From CAVVPY01 sp963750295 (GTDB lineage Bacteria > Actinomycetota > Actinomycetes > Mycobacteriales > Jatrophihabitantaceae), in the NCBI GenBank assembly GCA_963750295.1, contig CAVVPY010000001.1:558001-622000 (forward strand): a stretch of DNA of 64,000 bases, given 5' to 3'. Under the pieces are notes generated by a model that searched no databases, had not been told where the DNA came from, and saw nothing but the letters and a program-made list of their open reading frames with translations. Numbering within the stretch: the first letter of the stretch is position 1; every line of letters starts with the position of its first letter. Shown in pieces: positions 39,257 through 47,702 of the stretch. Position numbers and translations under genes: made by a program.

Positions 39257-40372
39257 TCAGCCGGTCCGGGTGTGGACGGGCTCGGCCGGTGCCGCGCCCG
39301 GAACCGGGACGGTCCGCACGATCTGAGCCACGAGATCCTCGGGGCTGCGACCGGCGATGTGCGCGTCCGCCGTCATCAGCAGGCGATGGGCGAACACATG
39401 CCCGATGACGAACTGGATGTCGTCGGGCAGCACGTACTCCCGCCCGTCCACCGCCGCCCAGGCCTTGGCCGCGCGCAGCAACTGCAGGACCGCGCGCGGG
39501 GAGGCGCCGAGCCGCGCCTCGACAGCACGCCGGGTGGCCTCGCCCAGGTCGACGGCGTAGGCCTTGATCGACTCGGCGACGTGGACGGAGCGCACGGCCG
39601 CGATCAACGACCGCACCTCGGCGGCGTCGGACACCGGCCGCAGCGCGTCCAGCGGGTCGAGGGACGCGTGCTCACCGAGCATCGCGATCTCGGCGCGCCG
39701 GTCGGGGTAGCCCATCGAGATCCGCGCGGTGAATCGATCGCGCTGGGCCTCGGGCAGCGGGTAGGTGCCTTCCATGTCGATCGGGTTCTGCGTCGCGAGC
39801 ACCAGGAACGGTGATTCGAGGCCGTAGGTGACCCCGTCCACGGTGACCTGGCGTTCCTCCATGCATTCGAGCAGTGCCGATTGGGTCTTCGGCGATGCGC
39901 GGTTGATCTCGTCGCCGACGACGATGTTGGCGAACACCGGGCCGGGCTTGAACTCGAAGTCGCGGTCCTCGGAGTTGTAGACGCTCACCCCGGTGACGTC
40001 GCTGGGCAGCAGGTCGGGAGTGAACTGGATGCGCCGGACCGAGCAGTCGATCGAGCGGGCGAGCGCCTTCGCGAACTTGGTCTTGCCCACACCGGGCACG
40101 TCCTCGATGAGCAGGTGCCCCTCGGCCAGCAGCACGGCGATGCCGAGGCGGATGGTCTCGTGCTTGCCCTCGATCACCCGGTCGATGTTGGCCGCGATGC
40201 GGTCGGCCACCAGCCGCACGCTCTGCACGTCGGCGGGGTTCGTGATCGCGACCGACGGTGCGGCGTGCCCGCCCGCGTAGCCGGGACCGAAGCTGTTCTG
40301 CGCCGTATGGCCGGGCGGGCGACTGGCCCGGCCACCATCGTCGCTGCGCACGGGGTGTGCCGAAGAGTTCAC
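39257..40372 (-). CDS. MoxR family AAA+ ATPase
   Basis: A protein of about 371 residues with a Pro/Gly/Ser-rich start and a MoxR-type AAA+ core: Walker A EDVPGVGKTKFAKA, Walker B IVVGDEINRASPKTQSALLECMEE (key residues DEIN), sensor 1 LATQNPID and the C-terminal lid with ASPRAVLQLLRAAKAWA. MoxR chaperones act with DUF58/vWA partners; the adjacent gene (6-bp gap) supplies one. I prefer the GTG at 40372 with AAGGA about 10 nt upstream; an ATG at 40438 would add 22 residues. It is divergent from mraZ. Confidence 0.9.
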   Translation of the reverse strand: MNSSAHPVRSDDGGRASRPPGHTAQNSFGPGYAGGHAAPSVAITNPADVQSVRLVADRIAANIDRVIEGKHETIRLGIAVLLAEGHLLIEDVPGVGKTKFAKALARSIDCSVRRIQFTPDLLPSDVTGVSVYNSEDRDFEFKPGPVFANIVVGDEINRASPKTQSALLECMEERQVTVDGVTYGLESPFLVLATQNPIDMEGTYPLPEAQRDRFTARISMGYPDRRAEIAMLGEHASLDPLDALRPVSDAAEVRSLIAAVRSVHVAESIKAYAVDLGEATRRAVEARLGASPRAVLQLLRAAKAWAAVDGREYVLPDDIQFVIGHVFAHRLLMTADAHIAGRSPEDLVAQIVRTVPVPGAAPAEPVHTRTG

Positions 40373-40567
40373 CGGGCAACCATCCTTCGTCTGGTGCGTA
40401 GCCCCGGGCCGGTCGCCGGGCCGGGCTGCGTCTGCCATCGAGTATTCCCGACCGTGCGCCGATCGAGGATACGGCGATCTTCCGACGATGCGCCTGGATC
40501 GAGTCCGAGCCGATATGTGGGCCGGGTGGGCGCGCCGCGGTGCAGCCGGTAGTCCGGGTGGCGCCTT

Positions 40568-40603
40568 GTGGGGTACGGTGGGGGACGGTGGGGACGAACA
40601 GGG
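40568..40603 (+). promoter_or_regulatory. MraZ operator: GTGGGG boxes at 10-bp spacing
   Basis: GTGGGG occurs at 40568, 40578 and 40588, exactly 10 bp apart, with a degenerate fourth copy (ACAGGG) at 40598. MraZ is known to bind direct TGGGN repeats spaced by 5 nt, which is this geometry. The array is 56-91 bp before mraZ, so autorepression of the division cluster is expected. Confidence 0.75.
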
Positions 40604-40658
40604 AACCGGGCGCGACACGAGGGTGCGCACGGTGGAGCCGCGGCCGGAGGTGGTGCCG

Positions 40659-41090
40659 ATGTTTCTCGGCACACACACGCCCCGACTCGACGACAAGGGC
40701 CGGCTCGCCCTGCCGGCGCGGTTCCGTCCCGACCTGGAGGGCGGCCTGGTGATCTGCAAGGGCCAGGACCGTTGCCTGTTCGTCTTTCCGACCGACGAGT
40801 TCGGCCGCTTCACCGCCGCGCTCGCCGATGCCCCGGTGACCGACCGCCGGGTACGTGACTACAGCCGAGTGCTGTTCGCGAGCGCCTCTCGCGAGAATCC
40901 CGACGGTCAGGGCCGGATCACGATCCCGGCCCAACTGCGCGAGTACGCGGCACTGGTGAAGGACTGCGTCGTCATCGGCGCCAACAGCCGCATCGAAATC
41001 TGGAACGCCGAGGCCTGGCAGGCCTACCTCGACGGTTCCGAGCAATCCTTCGCCGACATCGCCGAGGAGGTGCTGCCCGGAATCCTGTGA
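40659..41090 (+). CDS. mraZ: Transcriptional regulator MraZ
   Basis: A 143-residue protein with two AbrB-like swapped-hairpin domains: MFLGTHTPRLDDKGRLALPARF and its second copy ENPDGQGRITIPAQLREYA (about 74-92). It regulates the dcw cluster and forms ring-shaped oligomers. The ATG has a CGGAGGT ribosome binding site. The open frame continues upstream through the operator repeats, so I reject the longer version. It is first of the division and cell-wall cluster, separated from rsmH by 287 bp holding a microsatellite. Confidence 0.96.
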   Translation: MFLGTHTPRLDDKGRLALPARFRPDLEGGLVICKGQDRCLFVFPTDEFGRFTAALADAPVTDRRVRDYSRVLFASASRENPDGQGRITIPAQLREYAALVKDCVVIGANSRIEIWNAEAWQAYLDGSEQSFADIAEEVLPGIL

Positions 41091-41255
41091 CGGCTGTAGC
41101 GGCTGCGTGCCGGCGCGTGTCTGCGCCGACACCGGGGTCCGGTCCGGCCTCCTCCCGTCCGTCCCTGACGCACCTTCCCCGGTGTCAGGTGGGCCCCGGC
41201 CGGGACGGGTGGGGACCAGTCCGAATCTCGTGTCCAGCTCACTGTCCGTCCGCAG

Positions 41256-41327
41256 CACCACCGCACCGCCGCACCGCCGCACCGCCGCACCGCCGCACCG
41301 CCGCACCGCCGCACCGCCGCACCGCCA
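41256..41327. repeat. Octanucleotide microsatellite between mraZ and rsmH
   Basis: Nine tandem copies of the 8-mer CACCGCCG. The first copy (41256-41263) has one substitution, the next seven are identical and the last ends in A. The remainder of the 287-bp mraZ-rsmH gap shows no gene. The array ends 50 nt before the rsmH ATG and so probably lies in its transcript. Confidence 0.95.
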
Positions 41328-41377
41328 GTAGACCCCGCCACCACCCGCAGAACCGCAGCCTTTAAGGACGGCAGCCC

Positions 41378-42358
41378 ATGTCCGACCCGCCGGACCAGCC
41401 GGACACCCCGGGTCGTCCCGCACCCGCGCACGTGCCCGTCCTGCTCGACCGGGTCCTCGCGCTGCTCGCACCCGCACTCGACGGTGAGCAGGCAGTGGTC
41501 GTGGACGCCACCCTCGGGCTCGCCGGCCATGCCGAGGCTCTGCTGGCGGCCCACCCACAGCTCACCCTGGTCGGGCTCGACCGCGACCCGGCCGCGCTGG
41601 AACTGAGCCGCGACCGGCTGGCCCGCTTCGGTGCCCGCGTTCACCTCGTCCACGCGGTGTACGACCGGATGCCCGAGGTGCTGGCCTCGCTGGGGATGCC
41701 CGGAGTGGACGGCGTGCTGTTCGACCTCGGTGTCTCGTCCATGCAACTGGACCTCGCCGATCGCGGGTTCTCCTACATCCACGACGCGCCGCTCGACATG
41801 CGGATGGACATCACGTCGCCACGCACCGCCGACGAGGTGGTGAACTCCTACCCGGTGCCGGCGCTGGCCCGGGTCTTGCGCGAGTACGGCGAGGAGCGGT
41901 TCGCGCTGCGTATCGCGCGCGCGATTGCGCGGGCCCGGCCGGTCGGCACGACCGTCGAACTGGCCGAGTTGGTGCGCACCGCCATCCCTGCCGCGACCCG
42001 CCGGCACGGTGGCCACCCGGCCAAGCGCACCTTCCAAGCACTGCGGATCGAGGTGAACGGCGAGCTCAACTCGCTGCGCGCGGCGATGCCGGCTGCGCTG
42101 GGCGCGCTGCGCGTCGGCGGCCGAATCGTGGTGCTGTCCTACCAGTCGCTCGAGGACCGCATCGTCAAGCAGGATCTCGCTGCACTGTCGGTCGACACGA
42201 CGCCGCACGGACTGCCGGTACCGCTGCCCGATCGCGGCCCGCAGCTACGACTGCTCACCCGAGGGGCCGAGGCGGCGTCGGACGACGAGATCGCCGCGAA
42301 CGGTCGCGCGGCGTCGGTGCGACTGCGTGCGGCCGAGCGGATCCGGATGCCGGCGTGA
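41378..42358 (+). CDS. rsmH: 16S rRNA (cytosine-1402-N4) methyltransferase
   Basis: A 326-residue SAM methyltransferase (MraW). Visible motifs are HVPVLLDRVLALL (near residue 19), VVDATLGLAGHAEALL, LVGLDRDPAAL, FDLGVSSMQLDLADRGFSY (near 115), MRMD, HPAKRTFQALRIEVNGEL (near 214) and the C-terminal VLSYQSLEDRIVK. It methylates N4 of C1402 in the ribosomal decoding centre. The ATG is preceded by AAGGACGG. The stop overlaps the ftsL GTG (GTGA). Confidence 0.97.
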   Translation: MSDPPDQPDTPGRPAPAHVPVLLDRVLALLAPALDGEQAVVVDATLGLAGHAEALLAAHPQLTLVGLDRDPAALELSRDRLARFGARVHLVHAVYDRMPEVLASLGMPGVDGVLFDLGVSSMQLDLADRGFSYIHDAPLDMRMDITSPRTADEVVNSYPVPALARVLREYGEERFALRIARAIARARPVGTTVELAELVRTAIPAATRRHGGHPAKRTFQALRIEVNGELNSLRAAMPAALGALRVGGRIVVLSYQSLEDRIVKQDLAALSVDTTPHGLPVPLPDRGPQLRLLTRGAEAASDDEIAANGRAASVRLRAAERIRMPA

Positions 42359-42897
42359 GCGCGGAACCGAGGCACGCGCCCAGGCCCCGGCGGATGCCGT
42401 TCGTCGTCCTGATCGTCGGGCTGATCGTGGGCGGGATGTGCGCGCTGCTCGCGCTCAACACCGCATCGGCCGCCAACGAACTGCAGCGTCACGGCTACGC
42501 CGACGCGGACCAGAGCGTCGCGGCCGCAGTCGCCGAACTGGAGAACCAGGTCGCCGCGAGCGCGGCGCCCGGCAACATCGCGGCAGCCGCAGCCCGGCTC
42601 GGGATGGTTCCCGCCGGCAATCCGGCCTTCCTCGTCATCCGGGCAGACGGCTCGGTGCGGTTGATGGGCAGCCCGGCGCCCGCCACCGGGTACCCGACCT
42701 ACGTCCCGCCGCGCCCGTCCACCTCGGCGAAGAAGACCCCGGCCAGGACGTCGGCGCCAGCGTCGCCCACGAAGTCCGCCGCGTCGCCCGGGCGCGGCCG
42801 GCACGCGACCGCGACGCCGTCAGCGAAGCCGAAGCCGAAGCCGACGCCGACCCCTACTCCGACGCCGAACACGACCCTGCCCGGCGGTGACCGATGA
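42355..42897 (+). CDS. FtsL-like division protein
   Basis: A 180-residue bitopic membrane protein: short basic cytoplasmic tail, one membrane helix (about 15-37), then a helical stretch with ANELQRHG and a VAAAVAELENQVA heptad-like region, followed by a long Pro/Thr/Ser/Lys-rich tail rich in PKPKPTPTP. Sequence similarity to FtsL is weak as usual, but size, topology and position between rsmH and ftsI identify it as the FtsL analogue of the divisome core with FtsQ and DivIC. The C-terminal low-complexity tail is longer than in many homologues. It overlaps genes on both sides by 4 nt. Confidence 0.8.
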   Translation: MSAEPRHAPRPRRMPFVVLIVGLIVGGMCALLALNTASAANELQRHGYADADQSVAAAVAELENQVAASAAPGNIAAAAARLGMVPAGNPAFLVIRADGSVRLMGSPAPATGYPTYVPPRPSTSAKKTPARTSAPASPTKSAASPGRGRHATATPSAKPKPKPTPTPTPTPNTTLPGGDR

Positions 42898-44792
42898 CCC
42901 GCACCCCCTCCCGCCCCCCGCAGCGCAGGTCCGCCCCGGCCCGGCGCCCGGCCAGCCGCCGCCGCCGCGGCGCTGGATCGATGCGCCTCGGTGGTCTGAA
43001 CGGGCGGTTGCGGTACGGCTTCGCGGCGGTGTGCACGTTGCTCGTGGTGATCGGCGGCCGCCTGGTGCAGTTGCAGGGGCTCGACGGCAACAAGTACGCC
43101 ACCGCAGCCGCCGATCAGCGCGTCGAGGAGGTCCCGCTGCACGCCCTGCGCGGGCAGATCGTCGATCGCGACGGGATCGTGCTCGCCTACACCTCGCAGG
43201 CACAGGACATCACGGCCGACCCGCAGCAGGTTCGCACCGCGGCCGCGTCGGCGGCCGTGGAGCATCACCGCACGGCCGACGAGATGATCGCCGCCTACGC
43301 CGCGACGCTCGCGCCGGTAGTCGGCCGCACCGAGAGCGACGTGCTCACCGCGCTCACCAAGAGCGGGCGGTACGCGGTGATCGCGACCGAACTGTCGCCG
43401 TTGCAAGCGCTGAAGGTCAGCGACCTGCACCTGGCCGGCATCTACACCCAGGCCACCACCGCCCGGCAGTACCCCGGACGCACCACTGCGGCGAACGTCG
43501 TCGGCACCGTCCACAGCGACGGGACCGGTGCGGCCGGTATCGAGGAGCGCTTCAACCCGGTCCTCGCCGGCAAGGACGGCAGCGTCACCTACACCGTCGA
43601 CAATCTCGGCAACGTCAACCCGAGCAGCCGCACCGTCACCGATCCGGCGCGCAACGGCGGCACGGTGCACCTGACGATCGACCAGAGCCTGCAATACACG
43701 GCACAGACCTACCTCGACCAGGCGGTCGCTCAGTCGCGGGCACGTAGCGCCGAAGCCGTCGTCCTCGACGCGCACACCGGACAGGTGCTCGCGATGGCCG
43801 CGTCCGGAACGTTCGACGCGTCGAACCCGGACACCATCGATCCGAACCACCCGAGCAATCCGCCGGTCATGGCCGCGTTCGAGCCCGGGTCGGTCCAGAA
43901 GTCGATCACCTTCGCCGCCGCACTCGAGCAGGGTGTGATCACGCCGGAGACGGTGATCTCGGTGCCGAACAGCATCGACATGGGCGGCGTCACCATCAGC
44001 GACGCCTGGTACCACCCGACCGAGAACTTCTACGCCCGGGGTGTGCTCGCCGAATCGTCGAACGTCGGGACGCTGAAGATCGCCCAGCGTCTCGGTCCGG
44101 TGCGGTGGATGGAGTACGAGAAGCGCTTCGGCGTCGGAACCCCGACCGGCATCGAACTGCCCGGCGAGAGCGCCGGCTACCTGCCGGAGATGAAGGACTG
44201 GTCCGGCTCCACGTTCGCCAACCTGCCCTTCGGCCAGGGCGAGAGCATGACGGTGCTGCAGTTGGCCTCGATCTACCAGACGATCGCCAACGACGGCGTG
44301 CGCGTGCCCCCGCGGATCGTCTCGTCGGTCACGGCACCGGACGGCTCGACGACGACGACCCGTCAACCGAAGGGGATTCGGGTGATCCGCCCGACCACCG
44401 CGACGACCGTGCGCACGATGCTCGAGTCGGTGACGATGCCCGGGGGAACCGGCACCAAAGCGGCCATCCCGGGGTACCGGGTCGCGGGCAAGACCGGTAC
44501 GGCACAGCAGCCGGACCCGAACCACGGCGGTGCGTACTCGAGCTTCATGAACTGGGACACCTTCGCCGGCATGGTTCCGGCCGACGACCCGCAGTTCGTC
44601 GTGGCGATCATGGTCGACAACCCGGCCCACGGGCTCGAGGGCGGGGACGTCGCCGCACCGGTCTTCCACGAGATCGCCAGCTACGAGTTGATGCACGCCC
44701 AGATCCCGCCGACCGGCTCGCGTCCGGTCCACCTGCCCCTGCAGGTGTGTGACGCCGTCACCCGCTTCGCGGCGCCAAGTACCGTCTGCTGA
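42894..44792 (+). CDS. ftsI: Septal peptidoglycan transpeptidase (class B PBP, FtsI)
   Basis: A 632-residue class B penicillin-binding protein with a basic N-terminus (1-40), one membrane helix (about 41-60), a dimerisation/pedestal domain and the transpeptidase domain. Active-site motifs are S333-V-Q-K336, S388-S-N390 and K533-T-G535. It crosslinks septal peptidoglycan with FtsW as glycosyltransferase partner, encoded downstream. A Cys-containing C-terminal tail of about 30 residues follows the catalytic fold. The ATG overlaps the FtsL-like stop. Confidence 0.96.
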   Translation: MTRTPSRPPQRRSAPARRPASRRRRGAGSMRLGGLNGRLRYGFAAVCTLLVVIGGRLVQLQGLDGNKYATAAADQRVEEVPLHALRGQIVDRDGIVLAYTSQAQDITADPQQVRTAAASAAVEHHRTADEMIAAYAATLAPVVGRTESDVLTALTKSGRYAVIATELSPLQALKVSDLHLAGIYTQATTARQYPGRTTAANVVGTVHSDGTGAAGIEERFNPVLAGKDGSVTYTVDNLGNVNPSSRTVTDPARNGGTVHLTIDQSLQYTAQTYLDQAVAQSRARSAEAVVLDAHTGQVLAMAASGTFDASNPDTIDPNHPSNPPVMAAFEPGSVQKSITFAAALEQGVITPETVISVPNSIDMGGVTISDAWYHPTENFYARGVLAESSNVGTLKIAQRLGPVRWMEYEKRFGVGTPTGIELPGESAGYLPEMKDWSGSTFANLPFGQGESMTVLQLASIYQTIANDGVRVPPRIVSSVTAPDGSTTTTRQPKGIRVIRPTTATTVRTMLESVTMPGGTGTKAAIPGYRVAGKTGTAQQPDPNHGGAYSSFMNWDTFAGMVPADDPQFVVAIMVDNPAHGLEGGDVAAPVFHEIASYELMHAQIPPTGSRPVHLPLQVCDAVTRFAAPSTVC

Positions 44793-44793
44793 C

Positions 44794-46302
44794 GTGGGAA
44801 CCGCCGCGCCTGACGTGCACGGGGTTCCGCGTCCCGACCGGGTCGTGCCGGTGCCGCTCGCCGCGCTCGTCCCTGGTGGCCCCGCCGGGGTCGAGGTGAC
44901 CGGCGTGACGATGAGCAGCTCGATGGTCCGGCCCGGCGACCTGTTCGCCGCTGCGCCGGGGCACGCCTGCCACGGCGCCAGCTATGCCGCCGCCGCGACG
45001 GCGGCGGGCGCGAGTGCGATCCTGACCGACCGGGCCGGCGCGGCACTCGTGCCGGACGGGGTCCCGGTGGCGGTGGTTCCCGACGTGCGCGCGGCCATCG
45101 GCCCGCTCGCCGCGCAGGTCTACGGCGATCCCAGCGCCGCGATGCAGCTCATCGGCATCACCGGCACCAGCGGCAAGACCACCTGCAGCTACTTCGTCCG
45201 CGCCGGGTTGCTCGCTGCCGGACACCGATGCGGGCTCATCGGCACGGTGGGGACGTTGATCGGCGACCGGTCGGTCTACACAGGCTTCACCACACCCGAG
45301 GCGCCGGAGATGCAGGCGCTGCTGGCAGTGATGCGCGAGCAGGGGACCGACGCCGTGGCGATGGAGGTGTCCAGCCACGCACTGGCGATGGGTCGGGCGG
45401 ACGGAATCGACTTCGCGCTCGGAGCGTTCACCAACCTCTCGCAGGACCATCTCGACTTCCACGACGGGATGGACGACTACTTCGCCGCCAAGGCCCGGCT
45501 GTTCGACGGACGCTCGCGTGCCGCGGTGGTGTGTGTGGACGACGAGTGGGGTCGCCGGATGGCAGCGATCGCCGGCCCGGCGACGACGACGGTGTCGAGC
45601 ACGGGCGTGGCTGACTGGACGTGTGCGGACGTGCGCACCGACCTGGCCGGGCACACCACCTTCCGAGCCATCGGTCCTGGCGTCGACGTGATGACCGGCT
45701 GCTCGGTGCCCGGCTCGTTCAATGTGACGAATGCCCTGCTGTCACTGGCGATTCTCGTCCGCTGTGGGGTCGACTCAGGGGTTGCCGCGAAGGCTGTCGC
45801 CGCCGCCGAGGTGCCAGGACGGATGCAGCGCATCGACGTCGGCCAGCAGTTCCTGGCAGTCGTGGACTACAGCCACAAACCCGCCGCGGTGGCGGGCGCG
45901 CTGCGCGCACTGCGGCCACTCACGCGGGGTCGACTCGTGATCGTCCTGGGTTGCGGCGGTGACCGTGACCGGGCCAAGCGGCCGATGATGGGCGAGATCG
46001 CCGCCCGCGACGCCGACCTGCTGATCGTCACCGACGACAACCCGCGCTCTGAGGACCCGGCCGCGATCCGTCAGGCGATGCTCGCCGGGGCGCTCGCGGT
46101 GCCGGCCGACCAGCGCGCCGAGGTGCGCGAGATCGGCGACCGGGGTGCCGCGATCGCGGCAGCGGTCGCGGTCGCCCGGCCGGGCGACACCGTGCTCGTG
46201 GCGGGCAAGGGCCACGAGCCGGGGCAGGAGATTGCCGGCGTCGTCCACGCGTTCGACGACCGCGAGGTCCTCCGTGCCGCGCTCGGGACGAGTTCGGGAT
46301 GA
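44794..46302 (+). CDS. murE: UDP-MurNAc-tripeptide synthetase (meso-diaminopimelate-adding)
   Basis: A 502-residue Mur ligase. The ATP loop is GITGTSGKTTCSY (121-133), then EVSSHAL and the C-terminal DNPR (415-418), which in this family marks meso-diaminopimelate as the added residue. The cell wall is therefore probably A1gamma type. The GTG start is 8 nt after TACCGT, so an internal leaderless promoter at the ftsI end is possible; it lies 1 bp after the ftsI stop. The stop overlaps murF. Confidence 0.96.
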   Translation: MGTAAPDVHGVPRPDRVVPVPLAALVPGGPAGVEVTGVTMSSSMVRPGDLFAAAPGHACHGASYAAAATAAGASAILTDRAGAALVPDGVPVAVVPDVRAAIGPLAAQVYGDPSAAMQLIGITGTSGKTTCSYFVRAGLLAAGHRCGLIGTVGTLIGDRSVYTGFTTPEAPEMQALLAVMREQGTDAVAMEVSSHALAMGRADGIDFALGAFTNLSQDHLDFHDGMDDYFAAKARLFDGRSRAAVVCVDDEWGRRMAAIAGPATTTVSSTGVADWTCADVRTDLAGHTTFRAIGPGVDVMTGCSVPGSFNVTNALLSLAILVRCGVDSGVAAKAVAAAEVPGRMQRIDVGQQFLAVVDYSHKPAAVAGALRALRPLTRGRLVIVLGCGGDRDRAKRPMMGEIAARDADLLIVTDDNPRSEDPAAIRQAMLAGALAVPADQRAEVREIGDRGAAIAAAVAVARPGDTVLVAGKGHEPGQEIAGVVHAFDDREVLRAALGTSSG

Positions 46303-47702
46303 TCGCCCTGACCTTGCACGAGATCGCTGAGATCACCGGTGGGACGGTTCACGACGCCGATCCGGAACTGACCGTCACCGGACCGGTCGAGTACGACTCG
46401 CGGCTGGTCGGCCACGGCGCCCTGTTCCTCGCGCTGACCGGCGAGCACGTCGACGGGCACGACTACGCGGAGTCGGCGATCGCCGCCGGGGCTGTGGCGG
46501 TGCTCTGCATGCGGCCGGTGCCCGCGCCGCGCGTGGAAGTCGCCGACGGCGTCGCCGCGCTCACCGCGCTGGCGGCCGCTGTCGCCCGGCGGCTGCCGGC
46601 GACCGTCGTGGGCGTCACCGGGTCGTCGGGGAAGACGTCGACGAAGGACCTGCTCGCACAGGTGCTCGCGCGGACGGGACCGACGATCGCACCCGCGGGC
46701 TCGATGAACAACGAACTCGGCCACCCCTACACCGTGCTGCGTGCGGATACCGGCACCCGTTTCCTCGTCCTCGAGATGGGCGCGCGCGGGATCGGCCACA
46801 TCCGCCACCTGACCGATGTCGCGCCGCCACGCATCGGCGTCGTCCTCAACGTCGGCACCGCCCACCTCGGCGAGTTCGGTACCCGTGCCGCGATCGCACA
46901 GGCCAAGGGCGAGCTGGTCGAGGCGCTGCCCGCTGACGGCGTCGCAGTGCTCAACGCCGACGACCCGCTCGTGCTCGCCATGGCCGACCGGACCCGGGCG
47001 CGGGTGGTCACCTTCGGCTCGGACGGTGACGTCCGCGCCTCTGGGATCGCGTTGGACCGACTCGGGCGGGCGGCCTTCACCGTGCACCGGGGCAGTGAGA
47101 GCGCCGAGGTCCGGCTGCAGGTGGTGGGCGCCCACCAGGTGTCGAACGCGCTCGCCGCCGCAGCCGTCGCGACCGAGGTAGGGGTAACGCTGACCGAGGT
47201 CGCGACGGCGCTGAGCACCGCCACCGCAGCGTCCCGGTGGCGGATGGAACTCACCGAGCGGGCCGATGGGGTCCTCGTCCTCAACGACGCCTACAACGCG
47301 AACCCCGAATCGATGCGCGCGGCGCTGGCGGCACTCGCCGCACTGTCGCGGGACGGCCGGGCGATCGCCGTGCTGGGCCCGATGGCCGAACTGGGGGACG
47401 CAGCGGTCGAAGCGCACCGCGCGGTCGGCGGGTTCGCGGCGCGGGTGCCGGTAGCACGGCTGGTGCTCGTGGGTGAGGGTGCCCGCGCTATCGGGGAGGG
47501 CGCCGCTCTGGAATCCTCGTGGCACGGCGAGTTGGCCCAGGTGCCCGATGTCGAGGCCGCGGTCACGGTGCTGCGTGCCGACCTTCGTCCGGGCGACGTG
47601 GTGCTGGTCAAGGCCTCGCGCGCGGCGAGCCTGGAACGCGTCGCGCTCGCCATCGCCGAGGATGCAGGTTCGGGCGAGAGGACTGGGGGTCGCAGCGCGT
47701 GA
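46299..47702 (+). CDS. murF: UDP-MurNAc-tripeptide:D-Ala-D-Ala ligase
   Basis: A 467-residue Mur ligase completing the pentapeptide. VGVTGSSGKTSTKDLLAQVL (near residue 105) is the ATP loop; NNELGHPYTVL, EMGARGIGHI and NDAYNANPESM (near 328) are MurF signatures. It overlaps murE and mraY by 4 nt. Length and motifs are normal. Confidence 0.96.
   Translation: MIALTLHEIAEITGGTVHDADPELTVTGPVEYDSRLVGHGALFLALTGEHVDGHDYAESAIAAGAVAVLCMRPVPAPRVEVADGVAALTALAAAVARRLPATVVGVTGSSGKTSTKDLLAQVLARTGPTIAPAGSMNNELGHPYTVLRADTGTRFLVLEMGARGIGHIRHLTDVAPPRIGVVLNVGTAHLGEFGTRAAIAQAKGELVEALPADGVAVLNADDPLVLAMADRTRARVVTFGSDGDVRASGIALDRLGRAAFTVHRGSESAEVRLQVVGAHQVSNALAAAAVATEVGVTLTEVATALSTATAASRWRMELTERADGVLVLNDAYNANPESMRAALAALAALSRDGRAIAVLGPMAELGDAAVEAHRAVGGFAARVPVARLVLVGEGARAIGEGAALESSWHGELAQVPDVEAAVTVLRADLRPGDVVLVKASRAASLERVALAIAEDAGSGERTGGRSA

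Noticed and set aside
40488..40658. Longer MraZ reading frame
   Set aside because: It runs through the GTGGGG operator array, and the ATG at 40659 has a strong ribosome binding site and matches the family N-terminus.
42699..44732. Long minus-strand open frame of 677 codons across ftsI
   Set aside because: It lies antisense to a clear ftsI with all catalytic motifs, and its composition (Arg/Gly/Val/His) is that of a GC-rich shadow frame. Many similar antisense frames occur in the window.
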